64,000 bases of DNA, from the NCBI RefSeq assembly GCF_016862315.1, contig NZ_BOMS01000130.1, positions 1 through 64,000 on the forward strand, read 5' to 3'. The position numbers and the translations under genes were made by a program. Shown here piece by piece: positions 18,559-26,902 of this stretch (position 1 is its first letter; every line of letters begins with the position of its first letter). The notes under the pieces were generated by a model. That model was given only the letters and a program-made list of their open reading frames with translations. It did no database searches and had not been told where the DNA came from. This DNA is from Actinoplanes palleronii (lineage in GTDB: Bacteria > Actinomycetota > Actinomycetes > Mycobacteriales > Micromonosporaceae).

Positions 18559-19923
18559 TCACCGCCAGCCGTGCGGGTGCCCACGGCCGCGGGGGCCGCT
18601 GCCGCGGCCGGTCTGGAAGGCGGCCGCGGCGAGCGCCGTGGCCAGGTCGGTCTGCCCGCCGGACACCAGGCCGGCGGTCAGGCGCAGGTGGTCGCTGCCG
18701 AGCGGGGTGACGCAGAACGGCGCGCCGGGCGCCGCGGCGATGCCGTGCGCGGCCAGGGTGACCATCGCGTTCTGCTGATCCGGAACGGACATCCAGAGGT
18801 TGATGCCGTCGGCCGCGGTGGCCGTCACGCCGTGCCCGCCGAGCGCCGCGAGCAGGGCGGCCCGCCGCTCGGCGTAGATCCCGCGGGCCTCGGCGACCCG
18901 CGCGATGGTCCTGGTGTCGGTGAGCAGGTCCAGCAGCACACCCTGCAGCAGCCGGCTGGACCAGCCCGGCCCGAGCAGCCGCCGGTCGATCACCTGCTCG
19001 ACCACGGCGGCCGGTCCGCCGATCGCGGCCAGCCGCAGGTCCGGGCCGTGGCTCTTGGAGAAGCTGGCCACGTGCACGGTCCGGCCGGGCAGGTGGGTGC
19101 CGAGGCTGACCGGTGGCGCGATGGCGATGTCCCCGGCGTGGTCGTCCTCCACCACCAGCAGGCCGGGCGCGTCCCGGAGCAGGCCGGCCAGCGCGGCGGC
19201 ACGCCCGGCGGTCATGCTCACCCCGGTCGGGTTCTGCGCCCGGGGCTGCAGGAACAGCGCCACCGGCCGGCGCTCGCCGAGCACCTGGCGCAGCACCTCC
19301 GGGTCGAGGCCGTGCTCGTCGAGCGGCACCCCGATCACGGTGGCGCCGAGCGCCTGGAGCAGGTCGAGCAGCGGCGGGAAGGCCGGGTTCTCGACCAGCA
19401 CGTGATCGCCGTAGCGCAGCACCGCCGAGGCGATCCGGTCCAGGGCGTCCATCGCGCCGTCGACCACGGTGAGCCGCTCGGGCGGGAACGGCCAGCGCTC
19501 GCGCAGCACCGCTTCGAGCTCCGGGAGCACCGGCTCGTCGAGGTAGCTGCCGGCCCAGCGGCCGTCCCCGATCCGGCGCAGCGCGCCGCTCAGGTCGGGC
19601 AGCAGCCCCGGGTCCGGCACGCCGGTGGAGAGGTCGGTCGCCAGGGTCACCGGCGGCCGGCTGAGCCGGGAGAACCGGGGCTTGGCCAGGCCGGAGACGA
19701 ACGTCCCGGACCGGCCCCGGGTCTCGATCGCGCCGGCCAGGGTGAGGTTGCGCCAGGCCTCGCTGACCGTGGTGGGGCTGACGCCGAGCTCGCCGGCGAC
19801 GGCGCGCACGGTGGGCAGCCGCTCCCCCGCCGGCAACCGGCCGGCGGTGATCAATCGGCTCACGGCCGCGGCAATTCCCCGGGCGCTGCGGTCCTCGACC
19901 GCCCCGGTGATCAGGGGAAGCAA
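18559..19923 (-). CDS. MocR-type (GntR HTH plus aminotransferase-like) regulator
   Basis: 454 residues from TTG 19923, favoured because GGAGAGG lies just upstream; TTG 19959 is possible. An N-terminal winged helix of GntR type (ISRLITAGRLPAGERLPTVRAVAGELGVS class sequence, about residues 10-75) is joined to a fold-type I aminotransferase domain. The PLP lysine is in VASFSKSHGPDLRLA, with conserved FLQPRAQNPTG and VVEDDHAGD. MocR/GabR proteins use bound PLP to sense amino compounds. Here the likely ligand is beta-alanine or a related omega-amino acid, because the downstream gene is an omega-aminotransferase and the divergent operon makes beta-alanine. Confidence 0.9.
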   Translation of the reverse strand: MLPLITGAVEDRSARGIAAAVSRLITAGRLPAGERLPTVRAVAGELGVSPTTVSEAWRNLTLAGAIETRGRSGTFVSGLAKPRFSRLSRPPVTLATDLSTGVPDPGLLPDLSGALRRIGDGRWAGSYLDEPVLPELEAVLRERWPFPPERLTVVDGAMDALDRIASAVLRYGDHVLVENPAFPPLLDLLQALGATVIGVPLDEHGLDPEVLRQVLGERRPVALFLQPRAQNPTGVSMTAGRAAALAGLLRDAPGLLVVEDDHAGDIAIAPPVSLGTHLPGRTVHVASFSKSHGPDLRLAAIGGPAAVVEQVIDRRLLGPGWSSRLLQGVLLDLLTDTRTIARVAEARGIYAERRAALLAALGGHGVTATAADGINLWMSVPDQQNAMVTLAAHGIAAAPGAPFCVTPLGSDHLRLTAGLVSGGQTDLATALAAAAFQTGRGSGPRGRGHPHGWR

Positions 19924-19933
19924 ATTACCTCTC

Positions 19934-19966
19934 CGAAACAATCGGTTACATACCAGCAATTGTTCG
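19934..19966. promoter_or_regulatory. Inverted repeat near the MocR start
   Basis: CGAAACAAT (19934-19942) and ATTGTTCG (19959-19966) form an imperfect inverted repeat with a 16-nt spacer, overlapping the MocR leader in the divergent control region 19924-20111. Candidate autoregulatory site; no proof. Confidence 0.35.
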
Positions 19967-20111
19967 CTTGAATGTGTGTCGTTAAGGTCCTACGGCATCG
20001 GACGGCGACAAGCAAGACCTGGCGCTGGTGGTATGACAGGGAGTAGACACACGATCACAGGCGCTTTTGCGGCGCACTGCGCGTGCGGGAGATCAACAGA
20101 AAGGGGTCGTC

Positions 20112-20954
20112 ATGACGACCGGAGTCGTTCGCGCCGCCCTCGTCCAAACCAATTGGACGGGCGACAAAGAATCGATGATCAAGGCACACGAGGACTACGC
20201 TCGTGACGCCGCCGCCCAGGGTGCGAAGGTCATCTGCTTCCAGGAGCTGTTCTACGGGCCGTACTTCTGCCAGGTGCAGGACGCCGCGTTCTACGAGTAC
20301 GCCGAGGCCATCCCGGGCCCGACGACCGAACGCTTCCAGGCCCTCGCCGCCGAGCTCGGCATGGTGATGATCCTGCCGATGTACGAGAAGGAGCAGGAGG
20401 GCGTCCTCTACAACACGGCCGCCGTCCTGGACGCCGACGGCACGTACCTCGGCAAGTACCGCAAGAACCACATCCCGCAGGTCAAGGGCTTCTGGGAGAA
20501 GTTCTACTTCCGTCCCGGCAACCTCGGCTACCCGGTGTTCGACACCGCGGTCGGCCGGGTCGGCGTCTACATCTGCTACGACCGGCACTTCCCGGAGGGC
20601 TGGCGGGCGCTCGGCCTCAACGGCGCGCAGATCGTCTTCAACCCGTCGGCGACCAGCCGGGGCCTGTCCAGCTATCTCTGGCAGCTGGAGCAGCCGGCCA
20701 GCGCGGTGGCGAACGAGTACTTCATCGGCGCGATCAACCGGGTCGGCGTCGAGGACCTGGGCGAGAACGACTTCTACGGGCAGACGTACTTCGTCGACCC
20801 GGAGGGCAAGTTCGTCGGCGAGGTCGGCGACACGCACAACCCCGAGCTGATCATCCGGGACCTGGACCTGAGCCTGCTCGGCACGGTCCGCGACCGCTGG
20901 CAGTTCTACCGCGACCGCCGCCCGGACAGCTACAACGGGCTGGTGCAACCGTGA
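20112..20954 (+). CDS. pydC: Beta-ureidopropionase (nitrilase superfamily)
   Basis: 280 residues from ATG 20112, preceded by AGAAAGGGG. Converts N-carbamoyl-beta-alanine (or -aminoisobutyrate) to the beta-amino acid, CO2 and ammonia, the last ring-opening step of reductive pyrimidine catabolism. The nitrilase triad is visible: Glu in CFQELFYGPYF (about residue 45), Lys in KYRKNHIP (about 119) and Cys in VYICYDRHFPEG (about 155). The blocks IVFNPSATSRGLSSYLWQLE and FIGAINRVG are those of beta-ureidopropionases rather than plant nitrilases. First gene of a seven-gene operon; its TGA overlaps the next start (GTGA). Confidence 0.92.
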   Translation: MTTGVVRAALVQTNWTGDKESMIKAHEDYARDAAAQGAKVICFQELFYGPYFCQVQDAAFYEYAEAIPGPTTERFQALAAELGMVMILPMYEKEQEGVLYNTAAVLDADGTYLGKYRKNHIPQVKGFWEKFYFRPGNLGYPVFDTAVGRVGVYICYDRHFPEGWRALGLNGAQIVFNPSATSRGLSSYLWQLEQPASAVANEYFIGAINRVGVEDLGENDFYGQTYFVDPEGKFVGEVGDTHNPELIIRDLDLSLLGTVRDRWQFYRDRRPDSYNGLVQP

Positions 20955-22351
20955 GCATCCTGATCAAGGGTGGCACCGTGGTCGGGCCGACCGGGGCGAG
21001 CCCGGCCGACGTGCTGATCGACGGCGAGACCATCGTCGCGCTGTTCGCACCCGGCCAGGCGCCCGAGGGCCCCGAGGTCATCGACGCGACCGGCAAGTAC
21101 GTGATCCCGGGCGCCATCGACGCGCACACCCACATGCAGATGCCGTTCGGCGGCACACAGGCCAGCGACACCTTCGACACCGGCACCAAGGCCGCGGCGA
21201 TCGGCGGCACCACCACGATCATCGACTTCGCCATCCAGAAGTACGGCGAGGTGGTCCAGGACGGGCTGGCCGCCTGGCACGGCAAGACCGCCGACCAGTG
21301 CCACATCGACTACGGCTTCCACATGATCCTCGGCGGGGTCGACGACGACTCGCTCAAGGCCATGGACCAGCTCGTGGCGACCGAGGGCATCACCAGCTTC
21401 AAGCTGTTCATGGCGTACCCCGGGGTGTTCTACTCCGACGACGGTCAGATCCTGCGGGCGATGCAGAAGGCGCGCGACAACGGCGCGATGATCATGATGC
21501 ACGCGGAGAACGGCCCGGCCATCGACGTGCTGGTGAAGCAGGCCCTGGAGCGCGGCGAGACGGATCCGAAGTTCCACGGCCTGACCCGGCCGCAGGAGCT
21601 CGAGGCGGAGGCCACCAGCCGGGCGATCTGGCTGGCCAGCGTCGCCGCCGACTGCCCGCTCTACATCGTGCACCTGTCCGCGTCGAAGGCCCTCGAGCAG
21701 GTGCGCAACGCCCGGGACCTGGGCCGCAACGTGTTCGCCGAGACCTGCCCGCAGTACCTCTACCTGACCCTGGAGGACCAGCTCGGCGCGCCCGGTTTCG
21801 AGGGCGCCAAGTGGGTCTGCTCCACCCCGCTGCGCAGCGGCGAGGAGAGCCACCGGGCCGATCTGTGGCAGGGCCTGCGCACCAACGACCTGTCCGTGGT
21901 GTCGACCGACCACTGCCCGTTCTGCATGAAGGATCAGAAGGAGATGGGCATCGGCGACTTCTCCAAGATCCCGAACGGCATCGGCAGCGTCGAGCACCGG
22001 GTGGACCTGCTCTACCAGGGCGTGGTCGACGGCAAGCTGTCGCTGGCCCGCTGGGTGGAGACGATCGCGACGACACCGGCCCGGATGTTCGGCATGTACC
22101 CGAGGAAGGGCATCATCGCGCCCGGCTCGGACGCCGACATCGTGCTCTACGACCCGAACGGGCGCACCCGGATCAGCGTCGAGACGCACCACATGAACAT
22201 GGACTACTCGGCCTGGGAGGGCTGGGAGATCGACGGCAAGGTCGACACGGTCCTGTCCCGCGGCGAGGTGATCTCCCGGAACGGCGAGTACACCGGCCGT
22301 CCCGGCCGCGGGAAGTACGTCCCGCGCGGCCTCTCCGACTACCTGCTCTGA
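20951..22351 (+). CDS. pydB: Dihydropyrimidinase / hydantoinase
   Basis: 466-residue amidohydrolase opening dihydrouracil, dihydrothymine or hydantoins to N-carbamoyl amino acids. Metal ligands are all visible: IDAHTHMQMPF (His-x-His near residue 58), the lysine for carboxylation in SFKLFMAYPG (about 150), His in MMHAENG and IVHLSASKAL, and Asp in VVSTDHCPF. The normal length for the family is about 460. GTG start at 20951 overlaps the stop of pydC. Together the two enzymes convert dihydropyrimidines to beta-amino acids. Confidence 0.94.
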   Translation: MSILIKGGTVVGPTGASPADVLIDGETIVALFAPGQAPEGPEVIDATGKYVIPGAIDAHTHMQMPFGGTQASDTFDTGTKAAAIGGTTTIIDFAIQKYGEVVQDGLAAWHGKTADQCHIDYGFHMILGGVDDDSLKAMDQLVATEGITSFKLFMAYPGVFYSDDGQILRAMQKARDNGAMIMMHAENGPAIDVLVKQALERGETDPKFHGLTRPQELEAEATSRAIWLASVAADCPLYIVHLSASKALEQVRNARDLGRNVFAETCPQYLYLTLEDQLGAPGFEGAKWVCSTPLRSGEESHRADLWQGLRTNDLSVVSTDHCPFCMKDQKEMGIGDFSKIPNGIGSVEHRVDLLYQGVVDGKLSLARWVETIATTPARMFGMYPRKGIIAPGSDADIVLYDPNGRTRISVETHHMNMDYSAWEGWEIDGKVDTVLSRGEVISRNGEYTGRPGRGKYVPRGLSDYLL

Positions 22352-22364
22352 ACGGAGGGCGCAC

Positions 22365-23360
22365 ATGGACATCGGTGTGGTGATGCAGAACGACCCACCC
22401 GCGCTCGCCCTCGTCGACTGGGCGAAGAAGGCCGAGGCGGCCGGCTTCAGCCACTTCTGGACGTTCGACTCACACGTGCTCTGGCAGGAGCCGTACGTGG
22501 TCTACTCGGCGATCCTCGGCGCGACCGAACGGATCGTGGTGGGGCCGATGGTGACCAACCCGGGCACCCGGGACTGGACGGTCACCGCCTCGACCTTCGC
22601 CACGCTCAACGAGATGTACGGCAACCGGACCGTCTGCGGCATCGGCCGGGGCGACTCGGCGCTGCGGGTCCTCGGCCTCACGCCGCAGACCCTCGGCCAG
22701 CTCCGGGAGAGCGTCCAGGTGATCAAGGGCCTGGGCAACGGGGAGAAGGTGACCGTCCGGGGCAACGAGATCCAGTTCGCCTGGGCCGCGGAGAGCAGCC
22801 TCGAGGTGTGGGTCGCGGCGTACGGTCCCAAGGCTCTGGCCCTGACCGGCGAGGTCGGTGACGGCTACATCCTGCAGCTCGCCGACCCGGACATCGCGGA
22901 ATGGATGATCACGGCGGTGCGGCAGGCCGCGAAGAAGGCCGGGCGCGACCCGGAGTCGATCACGTTCTGCGTGGCGGCGCCGGCCTACGTCGGTGACGAC
23001 CTGGCGCACGCCCGGGAGCAGACCCGCTGGTTCGGCGGGATGGTCGGCAACCACGTGGCCGACATCGTGGCCCGGTACGGCGAGGGCGGCGCGGTGCCGC
23101 AGGCGCTGACCGACTACATCAAGGCACGGCAGAGCTACGACTACGCCGAGCACGGACGGGCCGGCAACAGCCACACCACGTTCGTGCCGGACGAGATCGT
23201 GGACCGGTTCTGCATCCTGGGGCCGGTGGAGAACCACGTCAAACGCCTCGAACAGCTCAAGGCGCTCGGCGTGGACCAGTTCGCCGTCTACCTGCAGCAC
23301 GACAACAAGGCCGAGACCCTCGCCGCCTACGGCGAGCACATCATCCCGGCGTTCTCGTGA
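22365..23360 (+). CDS. LLM-class (F420/flavin-dependent) oxidoreductase
   Basis: 331 residues, a bacterial luciferase-like TIM barrel: MDIGVVMQNDPPALALVDWAKKAEAAGF-type opening, RIVVGPMVTNPGTRDW, the TVCGIGRGDSALRVLGL block and VWVAAYGPKALALTGEVGDGY. These are features of the F420-dependent branch of LLM enzymes, and F420 is normal in actinobacteria. The RBS GGAGGG precedes ATG 22365. It stands between dihydropyrimidinase and the importer, and its stop overlaps the permease start (GTGA). The reaction is unknown; no dihydropyrimidine dehydrogenase is present nearby, so this enzyme may supply the missing ring-reduction (or a ring-opening) step. Confidence 0.85.
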   Translation: MDIGVVMQNDPPALALVDWAKKAEAAGFSHFWTFDSHVLWQEPYVVYSAILGATERIVVGPMVTNPGTRDWTVTASTFATLNEMYGNRTVCGIGRGDSALRVLGLTPQTLGQLRESVQVIKGLGNGEKVTVRGNEIQFAWAAESSLEVWVAAYGPKALALTGEVGDGYILQLADPDIAEWMITAVRQAAKKAGRDPESITFCVAAPAYVGDDLAHAREQTRWFGGMVGNHVADIVARYGEGGAVPQALTDYIKARQSYDYAEHGRAGNSHTTFVPDEIVDRFCILGPVENHVKRLEQLKALGVDQFAVYLQHDNKAETLAAYGEHIIPAFS

Positions 23361-24199
23361 GGCGCGCGCTCGCGATCCTGGCCGGCATCGTCACCCTGGC
23401 GCTGCTCTGGGAGGGCTACAAGGCGGTCGGCGACCCGGAGGGGACGGTGCTGTTCGGCGTACGGGTGCTGCCCCGCGCCGACGACCTCTCCATGCCGCAC
23501 CTGTGGACCGTCCTGCAACGCCTGGGCCGGCCCGAGCTGGCCGGCGGTGACCCGGTGTGGCAGGTGGTGCTGCGCGCCTGCCTGTTCACGCTCGGGATCA
23601 CCGCGGCCGGGTTCCTGGCCGGCACCCTGGTCGGGCTGCTGCTGGCGATGGCCATGCAGCGGTTCCGGATCGTCGAGCGCGGGCTTCTTCCGTACGTGAT
23701 CCTGTCCCAGACCGTGCCACTGGTGGCTCTCGCGCCGCTGGTGGCCGGTTGGGGCGGCACGCTGATGCCGGCCTGGGCGACCGTCGCGGTGATCGCGGCG
23801 TACCTGGCCTTCTTCCCGGTCGCGGTCGGGATGCTGCGTGGCTTGCAGTCGCCGTCCGCCAGCGGCGCCGAGCTGATGCGCAGTTATGCCGCGGGGTGGT
23901 GGCGCACGCTGGTGAAGCTCCGCTTCCCGGCGGCGCTGCCCTACCTCTTCCCGGCGCTGCGGCTGGCCGGCGCGGCCGCCGTGGTCGGCGCGGTGGTCGG
24001 CGAGATCTCCACCGGCACCCGGGGCGGGATCGGCCGCCTGATCATCGAGTACTCCCGGGAGGCCACCTCGGATCCCGCCAAGGTCTACACGGCCATGCTC
24101 GGAGCGGCGCTGCTCGGGCTGGTCGTCGCGGGCGCCGTCAGTCTGCTGGAGGTGCCGCTGATGCGGCACCGCCGCCACGTGGAAGTGGTGACTCTGTGA
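23357..24199 (+). CDS. ABC importer permease (SsuC/THI5-type system), first
   Basis: 280 residues with a GTG start overlapping the preceding stop. About six hydrophobic segments; an EAA-like coupling loop near GAELMRSYAAGWWRTLVKLRFPAALPYL (described by its key residues E, G and RFPAALP, about 170-195). It belongs to the binding-protein-dependent permease family of the nitrate/taurine/pyrimidine-precursor type. It partners the second permease, the ATPase and the lipoprotein encoded downstream. The likely cargo is a pyrimidine, hydantoin or related heterocycle by context. Confidence 0.88.
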   Translation: MRRALAILAGIVTLALLWEGYKAVGDPEGTVLFGVRVLPRADDLSMPHLWTVLQRLGRPELAGGDPVWQVVLRACLFTLGITAAGFLAGTLVGLLLAMAMQRFRIVERGLLPYVILSQTVPLVALAPLVAGWGGTLMPAWATVAVIAAYLAFFPVAVGMLRGLQSPSASGAELMRSYAAGWWRTLVKLRFPAALPYLFPALRLAGAAAVVGAVVGEISTGTRGGIGRLIIEYSREATSDPAKVYTAMLGAALLGLVVAGAVSLLEVPLMRHRRHVEVVTL

Positions 24200-24966
24200 G
24201 TGCCGTGGTCATCGACAACGTCGTGAAAATCTTCAACCAGGGCCGCGGCGACGAGGTCCTCGCGCTGTCCGACGTCGATCTCACCGTCGGCGACGGCGAG
24301 TTCGTCTCGCTGATCGGGCCGTCCGGCTGCGGCAAGAGCACCCTGCTCCGGCTGATCGCCGACCTGATCCCGGCGACCACCGGCACCGTCACGGTGGCCG
24401 GCAAACCCGCCGGGCAGGCCCGCCGCGAGCAGGCCTACGGTCTCGCCTTCCAGCAGGCCGGCCTCTTCGAGTGGCGCACGGTCCGCAAGAACGTGGAACT
24501 CCCCCTGGAGTTGCGCGGCATCGGCCGGGCCGAGCGCAGGACCCGCGCCGAACAGATGCTGGCGCTGGTCGGGCTCGCCGACTTCGCCGGGCACTACCCC
24601 GGCCAACTCTCCGGCGGCATGCAGCAGCGGGTGGCGATCGCCCGGGCCCTCGCCGTGCAGCCGCCGCTGCTGCTGATGGACGAGCCGTTCGGCGCGCTCG
24701 ACGAGATGACCCGGGAGCATCTGCAGTCCGAGCTGCTGTCGATCTGCGCCACCACCGGGACCAGCACGGTCTTCGTCACCCACTCGATCTCCGAGGCGGT
24801 GTTCCTCTCCGACCGGGTGGTGGTGATGTCGGCCCGGCCCGGCCGGATCACCGCGTCGATCGCGGTCGACCTGCCGTCCCGGGACGACGCCGGCCGGCAG
24901 TCCCCGGCCTTCTTCGAGAAGATCACCGAGGTAAGCCAGGCCCTGCGAGGGGTTCCGGTGCCATGA
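24196..24966 (+). CDS. ABC importer ATP-binding protein
   Basis: 256 residues from GTG 24196 (GTGA overlap with the permease stop). All ATPase motifs are seen: Walker A IGPSGCGKSTLL (about 44), Q-loop FQQAGLFEWRT, signature LSGGMQQRVAIARAL (about 137), Walker B LLLMDEPFGALDE, and H-loop VFVTHSISEA. It is in the SsuB/TauB/NrtD group. A longer reading of this frame would begin far inside the previous gene and is not real. Its TGA overlaps the second permease ATG. Confidence 0.94.
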   Translation: MSAVVIDNVVKIFNQGRGDEVLALSDVDLTVGDGEFVSLIGPSGCGKSTLLRLIADLIPATTGTVTVAGKPAGQARREQAYGLAFQQAGLFEWRTVRKNVELPLELRGIGRAERRTRAEQMLALVGLADFAGHYPGQLSGGMQQRVAIARALAVQPPLLLMDEPFGALDEMTREHLQSELLSICATTGTSTVFVTHSISEAVFLSDRVVVMSARPGRITASIAVDLPSRDDAGRQSPAFFEKITEVSQALRGVPVP

Positions 24967-25730
24967 GACGCGCCCTTCCCTCGCTGGTACCACCCCTGCT
25001 CTTCGGCATCCTGGCCCTGGCCGGCTGGGAGCTGTTCGTCCGGCTCGGCCGGGTCGCGCCGTTCATCCTGCCGGCGCCGTCGGCGATCTGGCACGAGCTG
25101 ACCGTGCAGCGCGGCAACGTGTGGGACGCGGCGCTGGCCAGCGGCGCCAACGCGCTGATCGGCCTGGTCGTCGGCACCCTGATCGCGGTGCTCGCGGCGC
25201 TGGCCACCAGCCGGTTCCGGCTGCTCGGCGAGGTGTCGGTGCCGTTCGCCGCGGTGCTCAACGCGCTGCCGATCATCGCGCTCGCCCCGATCCTCAACAA
25301 CATGTTCGAGTCGACCAGCAGCGTCCCCCGCCGGCTGGTCACCGCGATCGTGGTCTTCTTCCCGGTCTTCCTGAACACGCTGCGCGGCCTGCGCGAGGTG
25401 GACCCGGTGCATCAGGAGCTGATGCACACGTACGCGGCGAGCGGCTGGACGTTCGCGGTCAAGGTGCGGCTGCCCGGCGCCCTCGGTCACCTGTTCACCG
25501 GCCTGCGCCAGGCCTCGTCGCTCGCGGTGATCGCCGCGGTGGTCGCCGAGTACTTCGGCGGGCTGCAGGACGGGCTGGGCTCGCGGATCACCTCGGCGGC
25601 GGCGTTCACGGCGTACCCCCGGGCCTGGGCCTACGTGGCCGGCGCGTGCCTGCTCGGTCTGACTTTCTATCTGGTGACGCTGCTGTTGGAGCGTCTGGCG
25701 ATGCCGTGGCGTCAGCGGCTGATCGCCTGA
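24963..25730 (+). CDS. ABC importer permease (SsuC/THI5-type system), second
   Basis: 255 residues from ATG 24963 (ATGA overlap). N-terminal hydrophobic segment LVPPLLFGILALAGWELFV, then ILPAPSAIWHEL, the family block before the transmembrane core, and an EAA-type loop around ELMHTYAASGWTFAVKVRLPGAL (key residues E, A-A and RLPGAL). Having two different permease genes suggests a heterodimeric channel. Downstream, 31 nt before the lipoprotein gene, is GGAAGAGGA, the RBS for the next gene. Confidence 0.9.
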   Translation: MRRALPSLVPPLLFGILALAGWELFVRLGRVAPFILPAPSAIWHELTVQRGNVWDAALASGANALIGLVVGTLIAVLAALATSRFRLLGEVSVPFAAVLNALPIIALAPILNNMFESTSSVPRRLVTAIVVFFPVFLNTLRGLREVDPVHQELMHTYAASGWTFAVKVRLPGALGHLFTGLRQASSLAVIAAVVAEYFGGLQDGLGSRITSAAAFTAYPRAWAYVAGACLLGLTFYLVTLLLERLAMPWRQRLIA

Positions 25731-25761
25731 TCCCCTCGTAACCTAACCGGAAGAGGACACT

Positions 25762-26901
25762 TTGCGACTGAATCGGATATTTACCGCTATTGCCGCCACT
25801 TCCGCCCTGGTGCTCGCCGGGTGCGGTACCGCCGACCCGGCCAGCACCCCCGCACCGGGCGCCAGCGGCGCGCTCACCCCGATCAAACTGCAGCTGCAGT
25901 GGTTCTTCCAGGCCCAGTTCGCCGGCTACATCGCCGCCGTGGACCAGGGCTTCTACCAGGAGCAGGGCCTCGACGTGCAGCTGCTCGAGGGCGGCGTGGA
26001 CATCGTCCCGCAGACCGTGCTCGCCCAGGGCCGGGCCGACTACGCGGTGGCCTGGGTGCCGAAGGCCCTCGCGTCCCGGGAGCAGGGCGCCGGGATCACC
26101 GACGTCGGGCAGATCTTCGGCCGGTCCGGCACCTACCAGGTGGCCTGGAAGGACAGCGGCATCACCAAGGCCGCCGACCTCAAGGGCAAGAAGGTCGGCA
26201 ACTGGGGCTTCGGCAACGAGTTCGAGCTGTTCGCCGGGATGACCAAGGCCGGGATCGACCCGGGCAAGGACGTCACCCTGGTGCAGCAGCAGTTCGACAT
26301 GCAGGCGCTGCTGAAGAAGGAGATCGACGCCGCCCAGGCGATGAGCTACAACGAGTACGCCCAGCTCCTGGAGGCGAAGAACCCGAAGACCGGCAAGCAG
26401 TACACCGCCGACGACTTCTCGATCATCGATTGGAAGACCGAGGGCTCGTCGATGCTGCAGGACGCGGTCTGGGCGAACACCGAGAAGCTCAACGACCCGG
26501 CCTACCAGCAGCAGACGGTGAAGTTCCTGACCGCCACGATCAAGGGCTGGGCGTTCTGCCGGGACAACGCGGAGAAGTGCCGTGACCTGGTCGTCGCGAA
26601 GGGTTCCAAGCTCGGCAAGAGCCACCAGCTGTGGCAGATGAACGAGGTCAACAAGCTGGTCTGGCCGGCCACCGGCGGGATCGGCGTGATCGACGAGACG
26701 GCCTGGAACCAGACCGTGCAGCTCTCCCAGACCACCAAGAACCAGACCGGTGACACCGTGCTGACGAAGGCGCCGGAGGGCCTGGCCTACACGAACGACT
26801 ACATCAAGCAGGCGATCGAGCAGGCAAAGACCGCCGGCGTGGACGTCAACGGCACCGGTTTCCAGCCGGCGACCGTGACCCTGAACGAGGGTGGAAGTTG
26901 A
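25762..26901 (+). CDS. NMT1/THI5-type ABC substrate-binding lipoprotein
   Basis: 379 residues from TTG 25762 (GGAAGAGGA upstream). Type II signal with lipobox LVLAGCG (Cys about 20). The mature protein opens with IKLQLQWFFQAQFAGYIAAVDQGFY (key residues Q-W-F..FAGY, a hallmark of THI5/NMT1 and hydantoin/pyrimidine-type binding proteins). It also has KVGNWGFGNEFELFAG and AMSYNEYAQLLE. It captures the substrate outside the membrane for the two permeases. Last gene of the pyrimidine operon, its stop is only 1 nt from the stop of the convergent gene. Confidence 0.9.
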   Translation: MRLNRIFTAIAATSALVLAGCGTADPASTPAPGASGALTPIKLQLQWFFQAQFAGYIAAVDQGFYQEQGLDVQLLEGGVDIVPQTVLAQGRADYAVAWVPKALASREQGAGITDVGQIFGRSGTYQVAWKDSGITKAADLKGKKVGNWGFGNEFELFAGMTKAGIDPGKDVTLVQQQFDMQALLKKEIDAAQAMSYNEYAQLLEAKNPKTGKQYTADDFSIIDWKTEGSSMLQDAVWANTEKLNDPAYQQQTVKFLTATIKGWAFCRDNAEKCRDLVVAKGSKLGKSHQLWQMNEVNKLVWPATGGIGVIDETAWNQTVQLSQTTKNQTGDTVLTKAPEGLAYTNDYIKQAIEQAKTAGVDVNGTGFQPATVTLNEGGS

Positions 26902-26902
26902 G

